Below, piece by piece: positions 1 through 8,697 of a stretch of DNA of 64,000 nucleotides. Source of the stretch: Oceanobacillus damuensis (GTDB taxonomy: Bacteria > Bacillota > Bacilli > Bacillales > Amphibacillaceae); contig NZ_KV392043.1 in the NCBI RefSeq assembly GCF_001618145.1, positions 1 to 64,000 on the forward strand, written 5' to 3'. Numbering within the stretch: the stretch's first letter is position 1; every line of letters begins with the position of its first letter. Below the pieces are notes generated by a model, which saw nothing but the letters and a program-made list of their open reading frames with translations, did not search any database and was not told where the DNA came from. Made by a program: the position numbers and the translations under genes.

Positions 1-49
1 ATGTCTTGATTCACTCTTATTTAGTCTTCAAGGTATAAATAAAAAAACC

Positions 50-78
50 TTGCATTTTATTATGGAAATGCATATAAT
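50..78 (+). promoter_or_regulatory. Sigma-A-like promoter of the 5S/tRNA unit
   Basis: A TTGCAT box (50-55) and a perfect TATAAT box (73-78) are separated by 17 bases and lie just upstream of the 5S gene. The 5S-tRNA group can therefore be transcribed on its own as well as from any rRNA operon to the left. The promoter call is an inference from the match to the consensus. Confidence 0.65.
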
Positions 79-104
79 AGAACTTGTCCTTGTTTTTAAG
101 GATT

Positions 105-221
105 GTCTGGTAGCAATAGCGAAGAGGTCACACCTGTTCCCATCCCGAACACAGAAGTTAAGCTCTTCAGCGCCGATGGTAGTTGGGGCTTTGCCCCTGC
201 AAGAGTAGGACGCCGCCAGGC
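105..221 (+). rRNA. rrf: 5S ribosomal RNA
   Basis: The sequence carries the conserved 5S core: AGCGAAGAGGTCACACC near the 5' end, CCCGAACACAGAAGTTAAGC in the middle and AGAGTAGGACGCCGCC at the 3' end. The terminal stem pairs TCTGG near 107 with CCAGG near 217. Length is about 117 nt, as usual for Bacillaceae. It is followed at once by two tRNA genes, the usual end of a Bacillus rRNA unit. An open frame running across it is a chance shadow. Ends are accurate to a few bases. Confidence 0.97.
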
Positions 222-260
222 TTTAGTTTATTATTTGTTATTTAACATATTCCCTCATAT

Positions 261-338
<78 letters not shown>

Positions 339-511
339 AATATTTCAATTAACTACGTTGAATAGGCTTCTTTGATAATTGAAAATCAGTAGTACTTGAA
401 GAGTACAACCAAATTATTTCAGTTAACCAATTCGGATAAACTCCTTAGTTAATTGGGATTTAAAAATTCCAGTGTCAATCTTGAAATACTGGATGATTAG
501 CTTATATAATT

Positions 512-588
512 GGTCCGGTAGTTCAGTTGGTTAGAATGCCTGCCTGTCACGCAGGAGGTCGCGGGTTCGAGTCCCGTCCGGACCGCCA
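512..588 (+). tRNA. tRNA-Asp (GTC)
   Basis: A 77-nt cloverleaf with acceptor GGTCCGG pairing with CCGGACC, anticodon GTC at 546-548, T arm GCGGG-TTCGAGT-CCCGT and encoded CCA. It belongs to the same transcription unit as the 5S gene and the initiator tRNA, which ends at the hairpin just downstream. Confidence 0.97.
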
Positions 589-612
589 CTTTATAATATA
601 ACGATGATTATG

Positions 613-648
613 CACATGATTTCGGTAAAGACGAAACGTGTGTTTTTT
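613..648 (+). terminator. Rho-independent terminator of the 5S-tRNA unit
   Basis: CACATG-TTTCG (613-624, with one bulged A) pairs with CGAAACGTGTG (632-642) and is followed directly by six T. It closes the 5S-tRNAfMet-tRNAAsp unit before thiL. Confidence 0.75.
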
Positions 649-790
649 GATTTTTATAGGGAACATTTTTACCATACATACATTACGAAATGATTGACTC
701 CTCGCTTCCATAACATCCTCTTACCCTTTTTATTTTTCCTTTTTTCCTATGTTTTTGCTATCATAGTTGTAGAAAGAATGGTGAATACTT

Positions 791-1756
791 ATGGACGAAT
801 TCTCCTTTATAGATTCAATTAAACAGCATTCATACAGTCAGCCATCATTAGTCAAAGGTATTGGTGATGATGCTGCGGTTTTTAGAACTGAAAATGATAT
901 AATTACAGCAGTGGATACCTTTGTGGAAGATGTTCACTTTTCAAAAGAAACGATGGAACCATTTCATATAGGCTATCGTGCGCTTGCTGCAAATATTAGC
1001 GATCTTGCTGCAATGGGTGCGTTGCCTGCCTTTTATCTTGTATCAATTGTTATCCCGAAAGAATGGAATCAGGAACAACTTATTCAAATTTTTGATGGAA
1101 TGAAAAAGTTAGCAGCAGAATATAAGATGGACCTGATCGGGGGAGACACTGTATCAGGCAGTGAACTTACAGTATCCATTACGGTGATTGGATATACAAA
1201 TCGGGATAAAGCACGTTACAGAAGTAATGCAAAGCCAGGAGATATTGTTTTTGCCACTGGCACACTCGGTGATTCTCAAGCAGGATTTCATATTTTAACA
1301 AATCCCGGTAATTTTATAGAGCCGGAATATTTTATAGAAAGACATCGTATGCCTGTTCCCAGAGTGGAATTTGCAAGTAATTTGAAAAACCTGTCCAGAG
1401 TTGCATTGAATGATATCAGTGATGGAATAGCGAGTGAAGCTAATGAGATTGCTGACATATCAAATGTCAAGCTAACATTGAATGAAGCTTGCCTGCCAAC
1501 AAGTCCTGATTATGATCAGTTCCCATTGGAATTACAGCAACAATGGAAATTATACGGTGGAGAAGATTTTGAATTGATTGGTACAGTCTCAGTTGAAGAT
1601 TGGGAAGAAGTGAAGAAGATTGCTGCCCGCACGAACACAAAGTTGACTAAGATTGGCTATGTTACGGAAACTGAAGGTAAAGGTCAGGTAATTTTACAAC
1701 GAAGTAATAAAACCGATGTAGTCCTGGAGAAGAAGGGTTACACACATTTAAAGTAG
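791..1756 (+). CDS. thiL: Thiamine-monophosphate kinase ThiL
   Basis: ThiL phosphorylates thiamine monophosphate with ATP to give thiamine diphosphate, the active cofactor, in the cytoplasm. The 321-residue product has the normal family length. It carries the N-terminal GIGDDAAVF motif, the metal-binding DTFVEDVHF segment, AANISDLAAMGA, GGDTVSGSE and the C-terminal YGGEDFEL block of the PurM/ThiL fold. The ATG at 791 follows a weak AGAAAG stretch. It is the first gene of the thiL-tsaE-tsaB-rimI-tsaD operon, an order also found as ydiA-ydiE in Bacillus subtilis. The stop abuts the ribosome binding site of tsaE, so translation is probably coupled. Confidence 0.95.
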   Translation: MDEFSFIDSIKQHSYSQPSLVKGIGDDAAVFRTENDIITAVDTFVEDVHFSKETMEPFHIGYRALAANISDLAAMGALPAFYLVSIVIPKEWNQEQLIQIFDGMKKLAAEYKMDLIGGDTVSGSELTVSITVIGYTNRDKARYRSNAKPGDIVFATGTLGDSQAGFHILTNPGNFIEPEYFIERHRMPVPRVEFASNLKNLSRVALNDISDGIASEANEIADISNVKLTLNEACLPTSPDYDQFPLELQQQWKLYGGEDFELIGTVSVEDWEEVKKIAARTNTKLTKIGYVTETEGKGQVILQRSNKTDVVLEKKGYTHLK

Positions 1757-1765
1757 GTGGTTTGC

Positions 1766-2215
1766 ATGGAAAAAATCCAAACGAATACAGAACATGAAAC
1801 AATATCACTGGCAGAGAAGCTTGCATTACTGCTTAAACCAGGGGATGTAATTACTCTGGAAGGAGAATTGGGTGCTGGGAAAACGACATTTACCAAAGGT
1901 CTGGCAAATGGTCTTGGTGTAAAACGAAACATCAGCAGCCCTACGTTTACGATTATTAAGGAATATGAAGGAGAACTTCCTTTGTACCATATGGATGTAT
2001 ACAGGCTGGAGAACTCCGAGGAGGATATTGGTTTTGACGAATATTTTCATGGAAATGGAATCACAGTTGTGGAATGGGCACAGTTTATAGAGGATTATCT
2101 GCCTGAAGAGCGTTTAAATATAAGAATCAGCTATATAGACGAACATAAAAGAGAACTGGAATTTACATCAACTGGTACTCGTTTTAAATGGATTGTCAAT
2201 GAATTGATGAGTTAG
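1766..2215 (+). CDS. tsaE: tRNA t6A biosynthesis ATPase TsaE
   Basis: TsaE is the small ATPase that works with TsaB and TsaD to place the threonylcarbamoyl group on A37 of ANN-decoding tRNAs. The P-loop GELGAGKTT lies near residue 35, and SSPTFTIIKEY and VVEWAQ follow as in the family. I chose the ATG at 1766 because TAGGTGG (1754-1760) sits five bases before it. A GTG at 1757 is also open but has no ribosome binding site. The product is about 149 residues, the normal length. It overlaps no neighbour and is followed 11 bases later by tsaB. Confidence 0.95.
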   Translation: MEKIQTNTEHETISLAEKLALLLKPGDVITLEGELGAGKTTFTKGLANGLGVKRNISSPTFTIIKEYEGELPLYHMDVYRLENSEEDIGFDEYFHGNGITVVEWAQFIEDYLPEERLNIRISYIDEHKRELEFTSTGTRFKWIVNELMS

Positions 2216-2226
2216 GAGTAAATGTA

Positions 2227-2934
2227 ATGAATATACTTGCAATAGATACTTCCAATCAGGTTCTAGGTGTCTCCATACTGAAGGATGACCAAATCATTGG
2301 AGAGATAATGACAAATCTGACAAAAAACCATTCCGTAAGGTTAATGCCTGCAATCGAGAGACTGATGGGTGAGGTTTCAATGGATCCAGACCAGCTGGAC
2401 AGAATTGTCGTTGCTAAAGGTCCAGGGTCATATACAGGAGTCCGGATCGGTATTTCTACTGCCAAAACAATGGCATGGTCCTTAAATATCCCGGTTGTCG
2501 GTGTATCCAGTCTGGAAGTACTTGCATACCAGGGACGGTTCTTTAATGAATATATCTGTCCTTTTTTTGATGCTAGAAGAGGGCTCGTTTTTACAGGCCT
2601 GTATAAATGGGAAAATAATAAGCTTTCGAAAGTCATGGATGAAAATAATCTATTGATGGACAACGTCTTGCAAAAACTTAAGGAAGAGCAAAAGAGAGTT
2701 CTTTTCTTAAGTCCCGATATTGCTGTTCACAAAGAAGCTATACAACAATCCCTTGGAGACCTTGCAGTGATTCCAGAAGGTCCATACCACGTTCCGCAGG
2801 CAGGGCATTTAGGATTGGCAGGGTTAGAAAAAGAAGCAGAAACTGCCCACGAATTAGTACCGAATTATTTGCGTCTTGCGGAAGCAGAGGCAAATTGGTT
2901 AAAGGAACAGAAGGAAAAGGAAAATCATGGCTAA
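2227..2934 (+). CDS. tsaB: tRNA t6A biosynthesis protein TsaB
   Basis: TsaB is the catalytically inactive ASKHA-fold partner that forms a heterodimer with TsaD. The 235-residue product begins with LAIDTSNQVLGVSI and carries the typical VAKGPGSYTGVRIGISTAK block. This is the phosphate-1-like and dimer region of the family, and it lacks the metal-binding histidines of TsaD. AGGAG at 2214-2218 serves the ATG at 2227. The last eight bases overlap rimI, which implies coupled translation. Confidence 0.95.
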   Translation: MNILAIDTSNQVLGVSILKDDQIIGEIMTNLTKNHSVRLMPAIERLMGEVSMDPDQLDRIVVAKGPGSYTGVRIGISTAKTMAWSLNIPVVGVSSLEVLAYQGRFFNEYICPFFDARRGLVFTGLYKWENNKLSKVMDENNLLMDNVLQKLKEEQKRVLFLSPDIAVHKEAIQQSLGDLAVIPEGPYHVPQAGHLGLAGLEKEAETAHELVPNYLRLAEAEANWLKEQKEKENHG

Positions 2935-3376
2935 AGTAATAATAAGGAAAATGGAACTTTCAGATGTTAATCAGGTATTGGAAGTAGAACGGGCATCATT
3001 TGCCACACCGTGGACGACAGATATTTTTTATCAGGAATTAATCGATAATAAGCACGCCCATTATTTTGTACTTGAATTGGATGGTATCGTGATTGCCTAT
3101 ATTGGTATTTGGATTGTTATCGATGATGCGCAAATTACGAATATTGCTGTGATGAAAGATTATCGCGGTAATAAACTGGGGGAGAAGCTTTTCGGCTATA
3201 CGGTGCAGTATGCTCTGGAAATGGGCGTAAAACGTCTCTCTCTGGAGGTCAGGGAATCGAATATTCCTGCACAGCGGCTTTACAGAAAGTTTGGATTCGT
3301 ACCTGGTGGGGTCCGCAAAAATTACTATACAGATAATCAGGAAGATGCTATCGTTATGTGGGTGAATTTAATATGA
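2927..3376 (+). CDS. rimI: Ribosomal protein S18-alanine N-acetyltransferase RimI
   Basis: This is a GNAT-fold acetyltransferase of 149 residues. The acetyl-CoA loop appears as [11 protein letters not shown] (R/Q-x-x-G-x-G/A variant), followed by [20 protein letters not shown], the signature of RimI, which acetylates the N-terminal alanine of S18. In Bacteria rimI is very often embedded among the t6A genes, as here. The start overlaps tsaB by eight bases and the stop overlaps the tsaD start by an ATGA-type junction. Confidence 0.93.
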   Translation: MAKVIIRKMELSDVNQVLEVERASFATPWTTDIFYQELIDNKHAHYFVLELDGIVIAYIGIWIVIDDAQITNIAVMKDYRGNKLGEKLFGYTVQYALEMGVKRLSLEVRESNIPAQRLYRKFGFVPGGVRKNYYTDNQEDAIVMWVNLI

Positions 3377-4380
3377 AAAAAAATACATTAATGTTAGGTA
3401 TAGAGACGAGTTGTGATGAAACTGCTGTAGCCATTGTAAGAAATGGTACAGAGATAATTACAAATGTTGTAGCCTCTCAAATTGAAAGTCATAAACGTTT
3501 TGGCGGTGTAGTACCGGAGATTGCTTCAAGACACCATGTTGAGCAAATTACGCTTGTTCTTGAAGAAGCTTTTAAGGAAGCACAGGTGACTTGGGATGAA
3601 ATAGATGCCATTTCGGTTACGGAGGGCCCTGGTTTGGTTGGGGCACTGCTCGTAGGTGTTAATGCAGCAAAAGCGCTCGCTTTTGCTAAGCAAAAACCAT
3701 TAGTGGGCGTTCACCATATTGCTGGACATATTTATGCCAATCGATTAGAAAAGGAATTTGAGTTCCCTTTACTGGCCCTCATTGTTTCAGGCGGCCATAC
3801 AGAACTGGTTTTAATGAAGGAACACGGTGTCTATGAATTAATTGGAGAAACACGTGATGATGCAGCTGGAGAAGCTTATGATAAAGTCGCAAGAATGCTC
3901 GGTTTGCCATACCCTGGTGGTCCGCACATCGACCGTTTAGCAGCTATGGGAGAAGAAACCATTGATTTCCCAAGAGCGTGGCTGGAGGACAGCTATGATT
4001 TTAGTTTCAGTGGACTAAAGTCGGCAGTAATTAATAAAATCCACAATGCAAAGCAACGTGGCGAAACGCTAAAAAGTGAGGATATCGCTGCAAGTTTTCA
4101 GGCAAGTGTTGTGGAAGTGCTGATAGAAAAAACGCTTAGAGCTGCTAAAGAATTCAATGTAAAACAGGTCATTGTTGCAGGTGGGGTAGCTGCCAACAGA
4201 GGGTTAAGAAAAGAATTGGAAGTGAGATTCAGCGAAACGGAAATTCCCTTGCTGATTCCGAACATCAAGCTTTGTACAGATAATGCTGCAATGATAGCTG
4301 CGGCAGGTACAATTGCTTTTGAACAGGGAAGACGTTCAGGAATGGATTTGAATGCAAATGCATCATTACTTCTAAAATAA
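3373..4380 (+). CDS. tsaD: tRNA t6A threonylcarbamoyltransferase TsaD
   Basis: TsaD is the metal-dependent catalytic subunit that transfers threonylcarbamoyl from TC-AMP to A37 of tRNA. The metal ligands are seen in the HxxxH motif HHIAGH, and the nucleotide-binding blocks [17 protein letters not shown] and [10 protein letters not shown] are intact. I placed the start at the ATG at 3373, whose last two bases form the rimI stop (ATGA). The GTG at 3358 is open but lies inside rimI without a ribosome site. The product is 335 residues, normal for the family. A cluster of DnaA boxes follows the stop. Confidence 0.95.
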   Translation: MKKNTLMLGIETSCDETAVAIVRNGTEIITNVVASQIESHKRFGGVVPEIASRHHVEQITLVLEEAFKEAQVTWDEIDAISVTEGPGLVGALLVGVNAAKALAFAKQKPLVGVHHIAGHIYANRLEKEFEFPLLALIVSGGHTELVLMKEHGVYELIGETRDDAAGEAYDKVARMLGLPYPGGPHIDRLAAMGEETIDFPRAWLEDSYDFSFSGLKSAVINKIHNAKQRGETLKSEDIAASFQASVVEVLIEKTLRAAKEFNVKQVIVAGGVAANRGLRKELEVRFSETEIPLLIPNIKLCTDNAAMIAAAGTIAFEQGRRSGMDLNANASLLLK

Positions 4381-4387
4381 TCACAGG

Positions 4388-4550
4388 TTATTCACAGGTC
4401 TGTGGATAATGACTAGAACTAATGGTAGGGTAAACATTTTTATTGTGGATGAAAACTGTTAATAAACTAGATTTAAGTTGTGGATAATGTGCATAACCTT
4501 GTTAATAACCATATATTCAGCTATTTTTATGCTGCACTGGTTGTGGATAT
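4388..4550 (+). promoter_or_regulatory. DnaA-box cluster in the tsaD downstream spacer
   Basis: Within about 165 bases there are two perfect DnaA boxes (TGTGGATAA at 4401-4409 and 4479-4487). Four more differ at one position: TTATTCACA 4388-4396, TGTGGATGA 4444-4452, TGTGCATAA 4488-4496 and TGTGGATAT 4542-4550. Five of the six point the same way. A box set this dense in a 237-bp spacer is not expected by chance. In B. subtilis the gcp(tsaD)-ydiF spacer is, as I recall, one of the chromosomal DnaA-binding clusters that titrate DnaA. Function here is inferred. Confidence 0.75.
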
Positions 4551-4620
4551 GTTTTCTGATCCTGAAATCCTGAGGAATGGACAATGAAATGAACTGGAAA
4601 GAAGTTTAGGTGATGATGTG

Positions 4621-5793
4621 ATGACTAAAAAACAATCTTATTATATGCAAACGGATTTGATATTTTTATTTGTCCTGTTTGTCTGTGTAAGCCTCCTTGC
4701 GATCTATAATGCGCAACAGCTGGAGCAGTATGAGGGTACAAACTTTGTTTTGAGGCAGATACTGTGGTTCGCTGTTGGGGCGTGTATTGTAGCAGCTATA
4801 CAATTTCTGGATTTGGAGCAGCTTTACAAAGCAAGTATATATATTTATGGTGCCAGCATCTTCATTCTTGTCTTGTTGTTGATAAGTCCAGAATCCATTG
4901 CAAGAACAATCAATGGAGCGAAAAGCTGGTTTACGTTACCAGGGCTGTCCCTCCAGCCGGCAGAGTTCACTAAAATTACGACCATTCTCTACTTGTCTGC
5001 CGTCATAAGCCGACATAAGGCTAAATATGAAGGAAGTAACCTGAAAACGGACACCTTTCTATTAGTAAAGCTGTTGGTGATAACTGCAGTACCGGTATTC
5101 TTAATTTTATTACAGCCTGATTTTGGGACCGCAATGGTTTACTTGTTTATAGTAGGTATGATGATAATATTATCTGGAATCAGCTGGAAAATCATTATGA
5201 GCCTGACCGTGATTATATCTACAGTTTCTGCAGCGGTTATCGGTTTTATTATAAAATTTCCGGAGCTTGCGCAGGATTTGATTGGAATTAAGCAATACCA
5301 AGTAAATCGTATTCTAACGTGGTTTGATCCTACTCAGCAATCCAGTGATGCTACCTTCCATTTTGACCGTGCGTATTTGGCACTTGGATCTGGACAGCTT
5401 TTCGGTAAAGGAATGGGCAGCCTGGAAGTAAACTATCCGGAGGCACATACTGATTTTATTTTTTCGGTCATCGGAGAGAGCTTTGGTTTTATTGGAAGTG
5501 CGCTTGTAATATTTTTATATTTTATGCTCTTATATAAGCTTGTAACACTAGGACTCAGTATATACAAAAATTCAACATTTGGTTCGTATTTCTGTTTCGG
5601 TTTTTTGAGTCTCCTTCTGATCCATGTTTTTCAAAACATAGGCATGACACTAGGAATAATGCCTATAACCGGAATTCCCTTATTACTGATCAGTTATGGA
5701 GGAAGTTCGATATTGTCCACCATGCTCGGGCTGGGGATTGTCTATCGGGTGGCAGTGGAGTATACGATACAAAATGATTATCTATTTAAATAG
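4621..5793 (+). CDS. SEDS family peptidoglycan polymerase, RodA/FtsW-like
   Basis: SEDS proteins polymerise lipid II glycan strands with a partner class B PBP in the membrane. About ten hydrophobic segments are visible. NGAKSWFTLPGLSLQPAEF, LLQPDFGTAMV and HTDFIFSVIGESFGF are family signatures, the last holding the conserved Asp needed for polymerisation. The C-terminal PITGIPLLLISYGGSS motif is intact. The ATG at 4621 follows TTAGGTG with suitable spacing. An adjacent GTG at 4618 is possible. At 390 residues it is closer to RodA than to FtsW, but which division or elongation role it has cannot be told. It sits between tsaD and the ydiF-type gene, which are neighbours in B. subtilis, so it is probably an inserted paralogue. 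Confidence 0.88.
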   Translation: MTKKQSYYMQTDLIFLFVLFVCVSLLAIYNAQQLEQYEGTNFVLRQILWFAVGACIVAAIQFLDLEQLYKASIYIYGASIFILVLLLISPESIARTINGAKSWFTLPGLSLQPAEFTKITTILYLSAVISRHKAKYEGSNLKTDTFLLVKLLVITAVPVFLILLQPDFGTAMVYLFIVGMMIILSGISWKIIMSLTVIISTVSAAVIGFIIKFPELAQDLIGIKQYQVNRILTWFDPTQQSSDATFHFDRAYLALGSGQLFGKGMGSLEVNYPEAHTDFIFSVIGESFGFIGSALVIFLYFMLLYKLVTLGLSIYKNSTFGSYFCFGFLSLLLIHVFQNIGMTLGIMPITGIPLLLISYGGSSILSTMLGLGIVYRVAVEYTIQNDYLFK

Positions 5794-5855
5794 GCTGGTT
5801 TTCGAGGTGGGAACACCATCAGTTTGAAGATAAGTACAATTTAAATCTCTAGATA

Positions 5856-5889
5856 AAAACAGCAGTAGCCCTTGAGCTACTGCTGTTTT
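5856..5889. terminator. Bidirectional terminator between rodA-like gene and ABC-F gene
   Basis: A perfect 14-bp inverted repeat (AAAACAGCAGTAGC 5856-5869 and GCTACTGCTGTTTT 5876-5889) with a six-base loop lies between two convergent genes. T-runs on either strand let it end transcription from both sides. Confidence 0.85.
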
Positions 5890-5897
5890 ACTAAATA

Positions 5898-7823
5898 TTA
5901 CATTTCCTCTTGAAGAGATGTCCATTCCTCCATCATTTGTTCCACCTCTTGTTTGGTGCTGCTCACTTTGTCTGTGAGCTCCAGTGACTTTTCATGATCC
6001 TGATAGACTTCCGGTTTGGTCATTTCTTCTTCCATTTGGGAAATTTCCGATTCCAGCCGATCAATGGTTTCTTCAAGCTCAGTAATCCGGCGCTGGATTT
6101 TACGCTTTTCGCTTTGCTGTTGCTTTCCTTCTTTAAAGCTAAGCTTTTTCTTTTTTGATTCAGTGACCGTTTCTTTCTCCTGCTGAAGTCTTTTCAGTTC
6201 CGCTTCTTCTTCCTTTTTTTCCAAGTAATAGTCATAGTCACCAAGGTAGATGGTGATACCGTTTCGCTGCATCTCTGCAACCTGGTCGGCAATTTTGTTG
6301 ATGAAGTAGCGATCATGGGATACGAAAATGATTGTGCCGGGAAACTCATTAAGTGCGGCTTCAAGGACTTCCTTACTGTCAATATCCAAGTGGTTGGTCG
6401 GTTCATCCAGTATAAGCAGATTCGCTTTTTGCATTTTTAATTTTGCAAGTGCGAGCCGTGCCTTTTCACCACCGCTTAACGTATGAACGGCTTTTAGTAC
6501 ATCCTCTCCCGAAAAAAGGAAATTACCGAGGATTGTACGAATATCCTTTTCGTTAATGGTAGGGTAGTCGTCCCATAATTCCTGCAAAATGGTTTTGGAA
6601 GAATTCAGCTCTGTCTGTTCCTGATCATAATACCCGATTTGTACATTCGTACCGATCTGAATGGATCCGCTGTCCGTTTTCAGTTTGCCCAATATAGCTT
6701 TGAGAAGTGTAGTTTTCCCTACACCATTTGGACCGACAAGTGCAATGCGGTCACCGCGGTTTGCATGTAGCTTTATATTGGAAAAGATAGGCTCTTGTTC
6801 ATCTTCATAGCTAAAACTTAGCTGCTCTATCTTCAGAACATCATTCCCGCTTCTTTTATCGATTTGAAAGGAGAATGATGCAGAAGACTCGTCACCAAGC
6901 GGCCTGTCCATTCGCTCCATCTTCTCCAGCTGTTTTCTTCGGCTTTGGGCTCTTTTGGTCGTTGAAGCTCGTACGATATTACGCTGGATGAAGTCCTCCA
7001 TTTTTTTGATTTCGGTTTGCTGCTTTTCGAATTCCTTCTGTTCCTGTTCATAATTTAAAGCCTTTTGTTCGAGATATTTACTATATGTTCCATGGTATTT
7101 ACTCGTTTTATGCCGTGAAATTTCATAAACAATCGAAACCGTTTTATCAAGAAAATAGCGATCATGTGAAACAATGACAACTGCGCCAGGATAACTGACT
7201 AAATAGTTTTCAAGCCAGGAAAGTGTATCAATATCCAGATGGTTTGTCGGTTCATCCAAAATGAGCAGCTGTGGTTTCTGAAGCAGAAGTTTACCGAGTG
7301 CGAGCCGTGTCTTTTGACCGCCACTAAGCTCCATAATCGGTGTATTGTAATCATAATCTGCGAAGTTAAGTCCGGTCAGTACTGCTTTTATATCTGATTC
7401 ATAGGTGTACCCTCCGCCAGTCTGATATGCAAGCTGAAGTTTATCATAATCCTTCAGCAGCTTTTCATACTCCTCACCAGTCAAATTGGATGTTTGTTCC
7501 ATTTCTTTTTCCATCGAGCGAAGTTGTTGTTCCTGCCGTTTTAAATGTGAGAATACCTCCATCATTTCATCCCAGATGGTTTTGCCGGATTCAAGTGTCA
7601 TATGCTGGGAAAGATATCCGAAAGTAAGATCCTTCGGTTTAAAGAAGTCTCCTTCATCATAAGTCAACTCGCCAGCCATAATTTTAAGCAGGGTCGATTT
7701 GCCAGCGCCGTTCCTTCCGACAATGGCAATTCGTTCGTTATCTTTTATCTCTATTTTTATATTGGATAAAATCTCTTCAGCACCGAAGGATTTTGATAGT
7801 CCGTTTAGTTGCATCAGTATCAT
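5898..7823 (-). CDS. ydiF: ABC-F family ATPase, YdiF type
   Basis: ABC-F proteins bind the ribosomal E site and relieve stalled translation, and some give antibiotic resistance. Two ATPase domains are seen. The first has GRNGAGKS near residue 37, LSGGQKTRLALGKLL and LLILDEPTNHLDI. The second has GPNGVGKTT, LSGGEKARLALAKL and LLILDEPTNHLDI. Between them lies the charged P-site tippling linker. The C-terminal ~100 residues form a Glu/Lys-rich coiled coil, as in YdiF/Uup. The start at 7823 follows GGGGTG. The position next to tsaD and rex matches B. subtilis ydiF. No sign of a drug-resistance subclass. Confidence 0.93.
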   Translation of the reverse strand: MILMQLNGLSKSFGAEEILSNIKIEIKDNERIAIVGRNGAGKSTLLKIMAGELTYDEGDFFKPKDLTFGYLSQHMTLESGKTIWDEMMEVFSHLKRQEQQLRSMEKEMEQTSNLTGEEYEKLLKDYDKLQLAYQTGGGYTYESDIKAVLTGLNFADYDYNTPIMELSGGQKTRLALGKLLLQKPQLLILDEPTNHLDIDTLSWLENYLVSYPGAVVIVSHDRYFLDKTVSIVYEISRHKTSKYHGTYSKYLEQKALNYEQEQKEFEKQQTEIKKMEDFIQRNIVRASTTKRAQSRRKQLEKMERMDRPLGDESSASFSFQIDKRSGNDVLKIEQLSFSYEDEQEPIFSNIKLHANRGDRIALVGPNGVGKTTLLKAILGKLKTDSGSIQIGTNVQIGYYDQEQTELNSSKTILQELWDDYPTINEKDIRTILGNFLFSGEDVLKAVHTLSGGEKARLALAKLKMQKANLLILDEPTNHLDIDSKEVLEAALNEFPGTIIFVSHDRYFINKIADQVAEMQRNGITIYLGDYDYYLEKKEEEAELKRLQQEKETVTESKKKKLSFKEGKQQQSEKRKIQRRITELEETIDRLESEISQMEEEMTKPEVYQDHEKSLELTDKVSSTKQEVEQMMEEWTSLQEEM

Positions 7824-7880
7824 ATTTATTCACCCCATCATTCATAGTGTATCTTATTGTCATTTATGGTGGCAACTTAG

Positions 7881-7898
7881 TTGTGAAAAACATCACGA
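7881..7898 (+). promoter_or_regulatory. Rex operator upstream of rex
   Basis: TTGTGAAAAACATCACGA matches the Rex consensus TTGTGA-W6-TCACAA with one mismatch in the outer right arm and one C in the W spacer. A TAAAAT -10 box (7918-7923) lies 20 bases downstream, so the site would overlap the -35 region. Autoregulation of rex is inferred. Confidence 0.7.
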
Positions 7899-7968
7899 CT
7901 TATCTGTGAATTTCTGTTAAAATAGATTGGAAACGTTATCGAATACAGGATTGAAAAGAGGAAATTTT

Positions 7969-8601
7969 ATGGAACAGAACAAAATCCCCCAAGCCACAGC
8001 AAAACGCTTGCCATTATACTATCGTTTTATAAATAATCTTAATCAGCAAGGGAAGACAAGAGTTTCATCAAAAGAACTAAGTGAAGCAGTTAAGGTGGAT
8101 TCCGCTACAATAAGAAGAGACTTTTCCTACTTTGGTGCACTTGGTAAAAAAGGGTATGGCTACAATGTCGAATATTTGCTTGGCTTTTTCAAAAGCACGC
8201 TGGACCAGCATGAAATTACAGAGGTTGCTTTAATCGGAGTAGGCAATCTTGGTACCGCATTCCTTAATTATAATTTTCTGAAAAATAATAATATCCGAAT
8301 CACTATGGCCTTTGATGCCGATGATGAAAAAGTGGGCACAAATATAGGCGAAATACCAGTTTATCACATTGACGAGCTGGAAGAAAAACTGAATGATATG
8401 AAGGTTGCCATCTTGACTGTACCTGCAGCAGAAGCGGATACGATTGCAAATAAACTTGTTGGAAAGGGAATATCCGGTATTTTGAACTTTACACCCGCCA
8501 GGATTACGGTCCCTGAACATGTAAGGGTACATCATATTGATCTCGCTGTTGAATTGCAGGCATTGGTTTACTTCCTGAAGCACTATTCACTGGAAAAATA
8601 G
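7969..8601 (+). CDS. rex: Redox-sensing transcriptional repressor Rex
   Basis: Rex senses the NADH/NAD+ ratio and represses fermentation and respiration genes when NAD+ is high. The N-terminal winged helix carries [16 protein letters not shown] and [24 protein letters not shown]. The Rossmann domain has [14 protein letters not shown], and the C-terminal domain-swapped helix includes [17 protein letters not shown] chose the ATG at 7969, preceded by AGAGGA. A TTG at 7927 would add 14 residues unlike the family. The 210-residue length is typical. A Rex operator precedes it. Confidence 0.95.
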   Translation: MEQNKIPQATAKRLPLYYRFINNLNQQGKTRVSSKELSEAVKVDSATIRRDFSYFGALGKKGYGYNVEYLLGFFKSTLDQHEITEVALIGVGNLGTAFLNYNFLKNNNIRITMAFDADDEKVGTNIGEIPVYHIDELEEKLNDMKVAILTVPAAEADTIANKLVGKGISGILNFTPARITVPEHVRVHHIDLAVELQALVYFLKHYSLEK

Positions 8602-8697
8602 ACTTTTTAAAATAATGCTGTTGAAATTTAAGATTTCAATGGCTTATTTGTTTTGTACTGATCGACTAACAATTTAAGTAAAAAAGGGGGACCAGGA

